This document shows positions 1 to 9,766 of a stretch of DNA of 64,000 nucleotides, in pieces (position 1 is the first letter of the stretch; each line of letters begins with the position of its first letter). Under the pieces are notes generated by a model, which saw only the letters and a list, made by a program, of their open reading frames with translations, did not search any database and was not told where the DNA came from. The DNA lies in NCBI GenBank assembly GCA_033558025.1, contig JAUCEF010000001.1, positions 3,162,001 to 3,226,000 on the forward strand, given 5' to 3'. The DNA is from Phytophthora sp. 'mugwort' (taxonomy: Eukaryota > Oomycota > Peronosporomycetes > Peronosporales > Peronosporaceae). Made by a program: the position numbers and the translations under genes.

Positions 1-860
1 TCGGGTAAGGCAAATGTAAGCCCCAAGGCTACAGTACCGACGCAGAAGAAGGCGAAAGAAAGGGGAGAGCGCCAAAAGCTAAGGCGCCGAGGCGCTCGAG
101 TGGAGCGCAGCCATGGAGGCTTCGCTGATGCGACTGCGGTACAAAACGTTTCGTGCCAAGTTTCAATCGGCTCACAACAACGCCATGATCCGCGCAGCGT
201 GGCTGCTTCTAGCCGGGGAGCTCAGCAAGGGCACGAAGTGCTGATCTCACCGAGCAGTGCAAGAACAAGGTAAGGCCATTATCATTATGCAAAAGTCGTA
301 TTTTGATTCTAAAGTATCTTTGTTGTTTTGACTATAGATCAAAGCCCTGAAGAAGGAGTGGGCTGAGTACTGTTCCGACATCAAATCCGCCGGCAACAAC
401 GTCGACAAACCAATCGTGGAACCGGTTTGTTTGGGGCTGATGGAAGAGTATTGGACCAGGTAAACAATTCGCCTTCAATTTATTTACTTTATTCTCAGTG
501 ACATTTACGCTGCCTTGTGCTTATTGTTTTAGAGGTACTGGAATGCAGGGCGAGAGTCTCGCTGATAACGACGACGTTGGCGATCTCTTCGACTCGAACA
601 GCGAGGATGACAACGGTAACACCGGTGGCAGGAAGAGAGGCAAGACGGTGGCCGAGGGACTTGAGGTCGGCATGAAGGCGATGTCCGCGAGGTTCCATGC
701 TGTCGCCACCGCAATTTCATCGCAACAGTCTCCACGCCTCTCCACACAACCCAATCACGTGGAGCGGTTTATGGAGGCTCGCTTCGTCGTCATCGAGCAG
801 CTGCAAGTTCCAAACCAAACCTCGCAAGTTTGGTCGAGTTACTTCGCAAGGAATAGATGA
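1..860 (+). pseudogene. Myb/SANT-like DNA-binding protein of a PIF/Harbinger element (frameshifted)
   Basis: Accessory DNA-binding protein of a Harbinger-type transposon. I read exon 1 from about 80 to 269, with a Met at 113 and a Myb-like stretch (LRLRYKTFRAKF), then introns at 270-337 (GTAAGG..TAG) and 460-532 (GTAAAC..TAG). Exon 2 is 338-459 (IKALKKEWAEY, as in Myb/SANT-like domains) and exon 3 is 533-860. Phases agree across both introns. One extra base near 239 shifts exon 1 out of frame just before the ADLTEQCKNK motif, so the copy is probably dead. The N terminus also looks shifted near position 90 or lies outside the window. It is convergent with the nuclease gene at 915-2145, the usual two-gene plan of Harbinger elements. 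Family assignment rests on motif recall, not on a search. Confidence 0.55.
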
Positions 861-914
861 TAAAAAAAGACCAGGTAGAAAACTAGCACTGTATTAGTAG
901 TGATCTAACTACGA

Positions 915-2145
915 TCAGCCAATCTCATTAGCAATTTGCGCGATCTCTTTTCGTTTTTGTTTGGCAATTCCAAACGCTATCACCTCGCTCACCGTGGACA
1001 CCTTAACCACTTGGGCATCGACATCATCTGCATCTTTACTCTCTATGAAGAACTCGCTGATCCCATCATCTTCAAGGTCGATCATGATGTTATGCAGCAC
1101 CATGCATGCGATAACCGTCCTCACTGCAACTGAGATTGTTTTTGCAGGTAGAGCACTCTTAAACACTCTAACACGCTCCTTTAGCAGTCCCAAACGCCCC
1201 TTCAATCTTCATTCGGATCGACGAATGGATATAGTTGTACATCCTGCATTCGTCGCTCAGCTCTCCGTCGTCTGGAAAAGGTGTCATCAGAACTGGGAGC
1301 AGCGCATAACCTGAATCCCCCAGGATATGTATGATAGCCGCGGGGAACTAGAAAATCCACATCCTTGCTAAATTTCGAGTACTTCCATTTTTTTGTCGCT
1401 CCACGAACCAGGATGAACATCAAAAGCAAGGAACCTCTTGCGATGATCACAAACTGCTTGAACATTGAACGATTGACGACCTAGCAGCAAACACCACATA
1501 ATAATTAAAAGATAATTAGCAAGAACAAGACACAGTTATCCTCTTTGCAGCTCACCCTTTCGGTTATACCAACCACCACAGTTATGAGGCCTCTGAATTT
1601 CAACTAGCGTGCCGTCCACAGCTCCAGCACACCACGGAAATTCATTTATACTTCGAAAACCTTCTTCTATTTGCTCCCACTCTTCTGACTGTGTCGGCAT
1701 CTTCACGTATTCAGTACTTAGGCGACACAGTACGCGCAACATTTGGTTCACCACCTTGATATACCACGCCATGGGAAACCCCCAAAACCGCCGCAGCGTC
1801 ACGGTAGCCCCGGAAGAGGCGAGATGATAGAGAGTGCAAGCTACGCTTGTTTCAAAGTTATAGCGCAGATAGTTAGTAAGTGCAAAATACGGTTCTAGCA
1901 ACTTACACAGCAGTTCGAACGACTTTGCGAGCAGCGCAAATCCATACGGACAGGAACGTGGAAGCGGTTGATGGCCTCCTTTCTTCTCGTTGCAGCTGCT
2001 GCATAAGACAAAGCCAGCATCGCAGCAGCACCGCATAGAGCTAATGTCACTATCTGCACCAGCATGTGATGCCTTTCTATTTCTCTTTAACTCGATCTCC
2101 CGTCGAGTTAATCGAAAGGTCGGGCGAGGACCAGTAAAACAGCAT
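915..2145 (-). pseudogene. PIF/Harbinger DDE transposase (broken)
   Basis: DDE nuclease of a Harbinger transposon, read on the minus strand. All three catalytic blocks can be seen but lie in different frames: AVDGTLVEIQRP with WYNRKG (frame of 1536-2036), LGDSGYALLPVLMTPF (about 1205-1345) and IEGAFG/KGRLGLLKERV followed by ACMVLHN (915-1205). A probable intron lies near 1480-1546 (GTGAGC..CTAG), but its ends do not keep phase with the downstream RQSFNVQAVCDHR block, so there is also an indel there. At least three frame breaks mean no functional enzyme. The convergent gene at 1-860 is the partner Myb-like protein. Confidence 0.75.
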
Positions 2146-2365
2146 TTTTAGCCTATCAGGATGCGAATATGACCTAGCCTAGCTGGCATTTAACCAGGCC
2201 CAAACACACGAATCAGGCCCTTATGGATACCAAAAGGTGCTGTCTTCTTAGGCGTCGCACGCAACGTGAGAATCTCTGCTGCAATAGTTGGCTTCATTTG
2301 AAGCCGCGAGGCAAGATGAGCGTGTCTTGAGGCCCCATTTCGATTATAGTTTTGAAGGCGAGCAG

Positions 2366-3107
2366 TCATGTTGACAAGCGATAGAGGAAAAATACCACAA
2401 GCTCAAACCCGACCTTCGCATTCCTGTCAGTCTTACTTGTACTCCATGCTATTCTTGCCAGTTTGATTGCGGTTGACTTGTCGATCGAGTAACAGCCGTC
2501 GTCGTTCTCCTCGACCAGCTCCTTGATCAAGTTGCACAACTTTACCTTCAGCGTGCCAAACACAGCAACGTCAAGCGGTTGCAACAAATGCGTGGCCTTT
2601 TTGGGGGAGCGTAGAACGAGCAAGATGCTCACTCGTGCTGCCGTATCAATTACGTCCGCAGAATAATGTGAGCTGCAACCATCGAGCACTAACAAAAGTG
2701 GCCGTTTGACCGGTGCTGGCACCGATGCCGCGAAAAATATTAATCACTGCTGGAACAAGTACGTATTGATAAAACCCGACGGGGGATGTGGTGACTGCCG
2801 CATAGGGACACCATAGTCTTCAAAGATGTCCCAATCAACTGTCTCTCCAGGAGGAATATTGGCAGGAGGAACTACGGATCCAGCAGCACTACCGCACGCA
2901 ACGATGGAGAGATGGAAATTCACGGAGGGGTTTTACGCAGTGGCTCTAGCGACCCTGTTTTCTCTTGCTTCGTTAACCACTTTCGAATGGTCCGCTCTAG
3001 AATACCCCACTCAACAGCAACCACTGCAACGGGAGAGCGCCAGCTCGCACATGAGTGACGACAATTGTTTTGGTCTTCGTTGTGTAGCTTGGCCGGTTCT
3101 TAGTCAT
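2366..3107 (-). pseudogene. Pogo-like (DDE_1) transposase, internally deleted
   Basis: Remnant of a Tc1/mariner-superfamily pogo-type transposase. From a Met near 3107 there is a psq/CENP-B-like helix-turn-helix (TIRKWLTKQEKTGSLEP) after one frame change. The frame then jumps straight to the DDE_1 core: VNFHLSIVACGSAAG, then LLLVLDGCSSHYS with the catalytic Asp, and THLLQPLDVAVFGTLK. An in-frame TGA lies near 2740. The sequence between HTH and first catalytic block is missing, so this is a deletion derivative. I did not find convincing inverted ends. Confidence 0.65.
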
Positions 3108-3125
3108 GGCGATGGCTTTGGCTAG

Positions 3126-3865
3126 GTTGCAGGATGGAAAGTGAGTTGGATGTAGCGCTAATGTGTAGCTGCTCGACTCATGTCCATAGCAGTTGATTGG
3201 ACGTAGTGACGCTATGGTATGATTGGTGCGGGCGAGGAGAAGCTCCCCTGCACTTTGGCGCCAACTGTTCCCGCCATTTTAAAGTCGGGATATAACTTGA
3301 GAGGTTTCGCATTTAGCGATTATTTACCAATACAATGACGTTTTTAAAGAGACATGCTACCATTGGTTAAAATCCACCCCGGCCTTTTAGTGATCCGCGG
3401 CCCTTAACTGATCATTTCCCTTGTCCCCGAAAATTGGAGGTCCTAACGATTTGGCGCGCACTGTACATGTACATGCATTCCGGTATACTCCTAGCCGATG
3501 AATACCTTTAAAGAAGGATACGTTGCTCCTTGCCGACTCTATGATTAGCGAGGGGATCATCTGATGCGAACAATTATAATAACTGAAACATTTAATTACA
3601 ACTACCTGAATAGAAGACCCTACAATCACGTGAGTGAAGGTCAACGCAGCCGATTACTGAAACGGAGTTGCAATTAATTATGGTGTTTCGAATGTAAGAC
3701 ATAATTAATTTAGACCACTAAATCAGACGATGAATGAAGGTCATTTTGAAGTGAGCCAAGCCACTCCAACGCGGTAGTTTAGTGCCCACTGTTCTCCCTC
3801 ATCCAACAGTGCGGAATCCAAAGGGAAACCAGCACCGGAGCAAGAACTTCTTATAAACTGGCAGC
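3126..3865. other. Intergenic, no gene seen
   Basis: About 740 bases between the pogo remnant and the nuclease-helicase gene. The short reading frames here carry no recognisable motif. The last 100-200 bases presumably hold the promoter of the next gene, but I see no clear oomycete initiator match. Confidence 0.5.
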
Positions 3866-6800
3866 ATGGGCGTGCGTGGACTGACGCGTTACTGCCACCA
3901 GAACGGGGCGGCGACGTCCGTCGAGGAGAGCGATCTGCACGATGTGACGCTTGCCGTGGACTTCGTGGGCTTCCTCTACTACTTATGCGAGGAGCTCTAC
4001 AAGGAGAGCAGCGCGTCCCCTACCTGGCTATTGCTGGGCGGCTGCACGCTGCGTCTCGAACGGTATGTGAACACATGGCTTAAGCGTCTGCAGAAGCGCA
4101 AGATCCGCCTCGTGTTTATCACGGACCCGCCGCAGTGTTTCGGGGGCGAGAGCCACCGCAAGGGTTACTGTCTACAGGACCGGGCGCTGCAGAAGGCCGA
4201 GCAGATTGACCAGCTGGCTGGGAGCCTCGAAAAGACCATTATCGAGGCCTTTTCGGCCGTTCAGATTGGAACAAATTCTCTGTCTGAGACGGTGGCAGGA
4301 GTGCGAGAGGCTGCTCCGAGCCCCCAGCAGAAAGGCCGGGTGGCCAAGACGTTATTGCAGACGAACGGGAGGTTTCCGTTCGCTAGAGAGAAGCTACGCG
4401 GAGTGCTTAAGAAGCACGGCATCAGCATTAAGACGGCGACTCGAGAAGCTGATGAGGAACTTGGCAATCTAGTTAGGACAGGGGAAGCGTTCGCGGTATT
4501 AGCGGAAGACTCGGACTTTCTTGTCATGAGCGGCGTGAAGTATATCCCGTTCGGAAAGCTGAACTTTTCTGTAGACGAGCAGCAGACAAAGATTCGAGCG
4601 AGGGTGTTCTCGTCGGACATGGTGGCTGCGTCGCTCGGGTTGGAGGTGGAACAACTCGTGGACTTGGCGTTGTTGTGCGGGAACGACTTTACGCCGTTAT
4701 TGGACAATGAGTTCGGCATGGCGAAGATGCTGGATTTCCCTGTGCAGAGGATGCAGGGCTCACTGTTTCCTACTGATGCAGCAATATGGGTTGCGGAACA
4801 TATGCGGACGCTGGATAACCCGTTTTTGAGCCAGATTGAGGCGAAGAAGAAGGGTTTCTTGCGGGCGCTATTCGAGATCTACCGCTTTTATGGTCACAGT
4901 GCTGCGTTTTTAAAGAAATTTCCGATGAAGATCGAGTCAATCCTTCCGGTGAAGAAAATGAAGCAGTATAAAAGGCTGATCGATCAGTTCGATTATCCAC
5001 AGATGGCGATCGATATTCTGGAAGCGAAAGCGCATGGACTGAGTCAGAGATTTGACCCTTTGTCTTTGGTGCCTGGTCTAGAAGACAGATCGCTGGATGA
5101 ACTGCAAGCACCTGCGCGGCGCTTGTCGTATTTGGTATTGGATACGCCAGTGGTGCAGGAATTGACAATCGACAAACGAGTAGAGGTTCACACTGCACCT
5201 TTGGACTACATTCGTCCATTCGTAGCGATCCCGGTGCAGGGACGCTCTGCCAGAGCTGTGGACCGTATGCTACGTTCATTGGTTTTTGTCCTGCTGTATC
5301 AAGATCCTAGTGGAGGAACTTTCAAGGCGGGACAGTTTGCGGCCATGCTCGGCAAAACGGACAAGAAGGGGCTTGCAGTGAAGAACATTGTGTATGCTTT
5401 GCTCGTTTTGTGGAAACAAGACCGTACGTACCTTGCCAACGCAAGCTTGCTGGATGATTGCCTGCTGGAGATATTGTTGTTGTCGTCGTTGATTTCGCTA
5501 GCTGTAGATTTTTCGAAGAAGAAGTCAGAACCGCAAGACCCCGTAGTGTTCGACGCGCAGCTTTTGAATATGGAAGCCTACGCTGTTGTGGGCGGCTACC
5601 TGGAATTGCTCGAACAGATTCACCAGTTGAGGCTTGTGCTGGGAAACAAACTGCCACAAAATTCGGGTTGTGCAACGTATTTCTCGGGCGAAGTATTTAT
5701 TCGAGTTTGCCACATAATGATGGAACATGGTGGCAAGACGAACCAGAAGATTAAAAGTTTCCCGAAGAGCGCCGGGTTCTCTCTAAAAGTGGTGGAGCCA
5801 GTGATTAAATCGTTCGGTGAAATCACCGATACCAATCTCTTTTGGACGCATTACACGTACATCCGCGCTACGATGCGACGCATGAAAGCGCTGATCGTAC
5901 TTCCAGCTGACGTGGCCCGTGCTGCAATGAACGAAAAAAACGCTGTAATCACAGCATTAGAGAATGCCATGCAGAATAGTGGGCCCATTACTGGTGGTTC
6001 TGAGTCTCTGCCGCATACAGTAACTGCTCCTCCATTCCCTCAAATCACCCCACCCTTGCCACCTGGCCCACCGCCTCAGCTTAATGCGTCGGCGCCAGCG
6101 TTCGATTCGTCATCCGCTCCAGTCGAACTGTCAAATGGTTCTTTTTCCAAGCTTAATGATTCAGCATCAGCTTTCAAACCTAATTCGGTGAAGGGATTAA
6201 TGCCATCATCTGTAGCGAAGCGTCTTGGCACCGACAGTGCTGTGCGCGAAGGCGCTGGATATGTCCCTGATCCAAAGATGGAACCCCAGAAGCCAGTGAG
6301 TCTGAAGGGGTTGATGAAAACCTTGCCTGTATTTGCTCATCGCGAGGAAATTCTGGAGAACGTGGCGGCAAATCAGTTGACAATTATCCAAGGCGAGACT
6401 GGATGTGGTAAAAGTACGTCTGTACCTCAATTTTTGTACGACTCATGGGCTCGCGATAAAGCTGCAAGCGAACGTCCTGTCAACATCTATGTGACACAAC
6501 CGAGACGAATTGCTGCAATTGAACTGGCGAATACTGTGGCTAAGATGCGAGAGGGAAATGAGTTTAAGGAGGATGGCCAAGTAGGAAAAGTGATTGGCTA
6601 CCGAATTGGACAGAAACAAATGACTTCTAGCAAGACAAAGATCACGTATGTTACGACTGGGTACATGGTTGAGCGTATTATTCATGATCCAGAGGCGCTG
6701 AGGAAGATTACGCACCTGGTTCTGGACGAAGTGCACGAGCGAAGTATGGATGTGGACCTGCTACTGCTACTGCTAAAGCTTCAGCTGAAAGATCACCCCC

Positions 6801-9454
6801 ACCTCCGCCTCGTGATTATGTCTGCAACCATGGATGCGCAGGTTCTTATCAAGTACCTCGGCAAGGCTCTGGCGACACGGTTGATGAACAGGAAACCTCT
6901 TTTTGTCGGTTCCAAGCTGCATCCGGTGAAAAACGTTTACCTGGACGATTTTTCAGATTGGTTCCCGAGCCTGTGGCGACGTCGTCAAAAGGAAATGGTG
7001 CTGATGAGAGACCAATTTCAAATGCTGTCGCAAAGCGGCCAGAGCTCCAATAGTCAAAAGGCGAAGAAGGCAATTTCGAAGATTCATGAGAAACAACTGG
7101 TTGTCATTGAAGAAATGGTTCGTTTGCTAATCGAGGGCCAGCGCTCCCAAGCTGGTTCACAGTCACAGTGCATCCTTATTTTCCTTCCTGGTATTGGAAG
7201 TATCAATACGCTGTACGACTCGCTAAGTCTTCTTGCCATGGCTGCAGGCGGTCAAAATGTCCAAGTTATGGTGCTGCATTCCGGTATCGAGCTGGAACAC
7301 CAGCAGGAAGCGTTTAAGTTGCTGGGTGAGAGATCAACGAAGATTATTTTGTCCACAAACATCGCTGAAAGCAGTGTGACCATCCCAGATGTTACGCATG
7401 TGATTAACTGCGCGATTGAGAAACAGATTGAGATGCCTAACGCTGGGAGCTCGCACGCAGAAGTTCTGGTGGATACCTGGTGCTCACGCGCCTCTGCGCT
7501 GCAGCGTTCCGGACGTGCTGGGCGAGTCATGCCTGGTACGGCATTTCACCTGTTTACGGGGGCATTCCGCGACCTGTGTATGGCCGAATACAACACTCCA
7601 GAACTGCTGCGCAAACCTCTTGACCGGATTGTCCTGCAACTAAAAGGACGGCTGAACGAGTTTGGAGTGCCCAGTGCACTTCTCCGACAGGCCTTGGATG
7701 CCCCGGATCTCTCGCATATAGACGGAGCTTACAAGCTTCTCTCTGCTTTCGATGCTATTGACTTTGAGGAGGAAGAAGGCTCTCGCTTGACACGGTTCGG
7801 GTCGTTTGTATGTCAGATGCCGCTCAGTCTGGAGCTTTGTCGACTGCTCATGACAGGTGCTTATATGGTTCAGGACAACACTACTAAGGGTGAGTCCTGG
7901 CCGCTGCTGCTGAATGCTGTCGTGTTGGTAGCAATCCTCGCCGTGCCGGATCTGTACATGATGCCGTCGTTCTACCACGCAAAATCTGCGCAGACCTATG
8001 TGAAGGAGATGAGGAAGAATCTTCAGGCAAAGCTAAAGCTAGATGGCGGGATGTGGAGTGAACCGTTATCTATATGGCTGTTCTACATGAAAACAATGAG
8101 CGAGCAATCTCTGAAGGCCAAGCGCAACTTGAATGGTATCTTCCACAAGATGTCGATATCTGCTCGACGATACCAAACGCTGAACTTCCTTATTTCAGAT
8201 CTGTGTGCGCGGTTGATTGCACTGTCAAAGAGCAAAACGGGCGTGTTCGAGCACCTCCTGGATGCGAAAACGATTATTATGTTGGGTAAACTGGATACAT
8301 ACGCCAGCTCGCAGCGGATGGACAAGCAGCTTCTTAAATTTGCCCGAGACACTGTAACTGGCAAGCGCGATGAAGTTCGCATCCTTCGCTTTTTGATCAT
8401 CCAGAACTACGGTGAGCATCTCATTGGAAGTACGCGAGCAAAATCAGCCAAGTTTGCGGGCGATGACCTCAACGGCACTGATCGAGTCGACTTGAAGGTG
8501 GACAGGGAAGAAGCTGCAATGTTTAAGTCACTTTCGAACAGAGACAAAGCTACACTATTCAACGAATTGTCTGGCAGTGCCAACCCGATGGACGAGCTCG
8601 CATCTCTCGCTCACGAACACAATACCGTTTCGATTTACTCGTACATCACGCCGAAAAACCAAGAGGACAAGGGAGAAGAGGACAATTGCTTCAGTGAAGT
8701 TACGAAGGACACAGTGGAGAGAATGAGCTTCCCAGTGTCGTTGGTTTATTACATTCGTGGTGAGAAGTTCCCCGTGAATTTGGGTATGCGGCCGAATCCG
8801 GAGGAACGCGAGCTGGCGTTCAAGTTCCGTGTAGGAGGCAGTAACTCGTGCGACCTGTCGTGGCAGCAGCAGAGAGACAACGTCAAGGCGTCGACTGGTA
8901 ATCGCAGCCTCTTCTCGCTTCCTATCCGACCGCTGAAAACCAAGACGAAGAAGGGCACGAAAGAGGCCAAGCTCTTAGCGGTCTATGCTGATCGCTTGTT
9001 CACGGGTGATGAGACGAGAATGTGGTGCACCAACTGCACATTGCTACCTCCAAACAGTCTGTGCTACTATCCAATCATGCTGCTGGTTACTGCTCCGCGC
9101 CACGCAAATATTCAGCTGCACATGGATGCTAAAGCTGGAGAAATTTTGCTGGTGAAGGTGGGGGCACAAGACGCAACGTTCCCGCCCAAGATGGCTCTGA
9201 AGGTCGAGGTGCTTGCCACGATTAACGCAGTACGTGCGGCGTTGTCCGGCGCATTAAACGCGACTGTGGGTGCTAGAAGGGTTTGCGTGTCCGACTTGTT
9301 GGGGTTGTCAGATGACTCGGTCTTCATGACGAAGGAGAGCAAGGCCAAGGTGAACCAATGCAAATGGCAGCGCTTGGCGATGAATGAGCCGGACAAGGCG
9401 ACGATGGAGGAAGGAGAGACACCGGCGCGCTTCCCGGAGCTTTATATGGCTTAG
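3866..9454 (+). CDS. Asteroid/XPG-like nuclease fused to DEAH-box RNA helicase
   Basis: A single 1862-codon frame with no intron. Residues 1-300 look like the XPG/FEN superfamily, Asteroid (ASTE1) type. They start MGVRGL, with LAVDFVGFLYYL near 30-41, EADEEL at 194-199, AEDSDF at 213-218 and GND at 272-274, which supply the acidic metal-binding residues. Residues 300-720 look like the helical remainder of that module. A Pro/Ser-rich linker (about 725-790) leads to a complete DEAH-box helicase: GETGCGKST at 843, TQPRRIA, TTGYMVERI, DEVHER at 954, SAT at 986, FLPGIGSI, STNIAESSVTIPDV and QRSGRAGR at 1213, then HA2-like and C-terminal domains. Known helicases of this type unwind or remodel RNA with ATP. 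The nuclease part suggests structure-specific cleavage, but the substrate is not predictable. Start chosen because MGVRGL is the family's canonical N terminus. Confidence 0.88.
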   Translation: MGVRGLTRYCHQNGAATSVEESDLHDVTLAVDFVGFLYYLCEELYKESSASPTWLLLGGCTLRLERYVNTWLKRLQKRKIRLVFITDPPQCFGGESHRKGYCLQDRALQKAEQIDQLAGSLEKTIIEAFSAVQIGTNSLSETVAGVREAAPSPQQKGRVAKTLLQTNGRFPFAREKLRGVLKKHGISIKTATREADEELGNLVRTGEAFAVLAEDSDFLVMSGVKYIPFGKLNFSVDEQQTKIRARVFSSDMVAASLGLEVEQLVDLALLCGNDFTPLLDNEFGMAKMLDFPVQRMQGSLFPTDAAIWVAEHMRTLDNPFLSQIEAKKKGFLRALFEIYRFYGHSAAFLKKFPMKIESILPVKKMKQYKRLIDQFDYPQMAIDILEAKAHGLSQRFDPLSLVPGLEDRSLDELQAPARRLSYLVLDTPVVQELTIDKRVEVHTAPLDYIRPFVAIPVQGRSARAVDRMLRSLVFVLLYQDPSGGTFKAGQFAAMLGKTDKKGLAVKNIVYALLVLWKQDRTYLANASLLDDCLLEILLLSSLISLAVDFSKKKSEPQDPVVFDAQLLNMEAYAVVGGYLELLEQIHQLRLVLGNKLPQNSGCATYFSGEVFIRVCHIMMEHGGKTNQKIKSFPKSAGFSLKVVEPVIKSFGEITDTNLFWTHYTYIRATMRRMKALIVLPADVARAAMNEKNAVITALENAMQNSGPITGGSESLPHTVTAPPFPQITPPLPPGPPPQLNASAPAFDSSSAPVELSNGSFSKLNDSASAFKPNSVKGLMPSSVAKRLGTDSAVREGAGYVPDPKMEPQKPVSLKGLMKTLPVFAHREEILENVAANQLTIIQGETGCGKSTSVPQFLYDSWARDKAASERPVNIYVTQPRRIAAIELANTVAKMREGNEFKEDGQVGKVIGYRIGQKQMTSSKTKITYVTTGYMVERIIHDPEALRKITHLVLDEVHERSMDVDLLLLLLKLQLKDHPHLRLVIMSATMDAQVLIKYLGKALATRLMNRKPLFVGSKLHPVKNVYLDDFSDWFPSLWRRRQKEMVLMRDQFQMLSQSGQSSNSQKAKKAISKIHEKQLVVIEEMVRLLIEGQRSQAGSQSQCILIFLPGIGSINTLYDSLSLLAMAAGGQNVQVMVLHSGIELEHQQEAFKLLGERSTKIILSTNIAESSVTIPDVTHVINCAIEKQIEMPNAGSSHAEVLVDTWCSRASALQRSGRAGRVMPGTAFHLFTGAFRDLCMAEYNTPELLRKPLDRIVLQLKGRLNEFGVPSALLRQALDAPDLSHIDGAYKLLSAFDAIDFEEEEGSRLTRFGSFVCQMPLSLELCRLLMTGAYMVQDNTTKGESWPLLLNAVVLVAILAVPDLYMMPSFYHAKSAQTYVKEMRKNLQAKLKLDGGMWSEPLSIWLFYMKTMSEQSLKAKRNLNGIFHKMSISARRYQTLNFLISDLCARLIALSKSKTGVFEHLLDAKTIIMLGKLDTYASSQRMDKQLLKFARDTVTGKRDEVRILRFLIIQNYGEHLIGSTRAKSAKFAGDDLNGTDRVDLKVDREEAAMFKSLSNRDKATLFNELSGSANPMDELASLAHEHNTVSIYSYITPKNQEDKGEEDNCFSEVTKDTVERMSFPVSLVYYIRGEKFPVNLGMRPNPEERELAFKFRVGGSNSCDLSWQQQRDNVKASTGNRSLFSLPIRPLKTKTKKGTKEAKLLAVYADRLFTGDETRMWCTNCTLLPPNSLCYYPIMLLVTAPRHANIQLHMDAKAGEILLVKVGAQDATFPPKMALKVEVLATINAVRAALSGALNATVGARRVCVSDLLGLSDDSVFMTKESKAKVNQCKWQRLAMNEPDKATMEEGETPARFPELYMA

Positions 9455-9766
9455 GTATGTGATGGTGGTGACTCTGATTAAGTGGAGTGGCGTGTAAGCG
9501 ATCTGATGCAGCAGTGGAGGTCGTAATCAATCATCGTTTTGGCTATTGCATTCGGTTGTCGTGTGTGTTGGTATTACAGGCAGCTTTAGGTATGTGCGAA
9601 GAGAAGAGCATGCAAGTGGCAGTTACTATGGATGACCCTCCGCATAGACGCCTGGTCACGGAGAAAGCACTGCTGCAACGAGAAAGCTCAGGCGATGCGC
9701 GTGAGGTTCGCCGACGCTCTTTGCCAATAAACGCAAGCCGTACAATCGACAACTGACAAGCCGAGC
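9455..9766. other. Intergenic region between two plus-strand genes
   Basis: 312 bases holding the 3' flank of the helicase gene and the promoter/5' leader of the next gene. A 90-codon frame at 9487-9756 has no recognisable feature and I treat it as chance. Confidence 0.5.

Noticed and set aside
3387..3644. 85-residue minus-strand frame before the nuclease-helicase gene
   Set aside because: AT-rich intergenic sequence with no motif or neighbour support.
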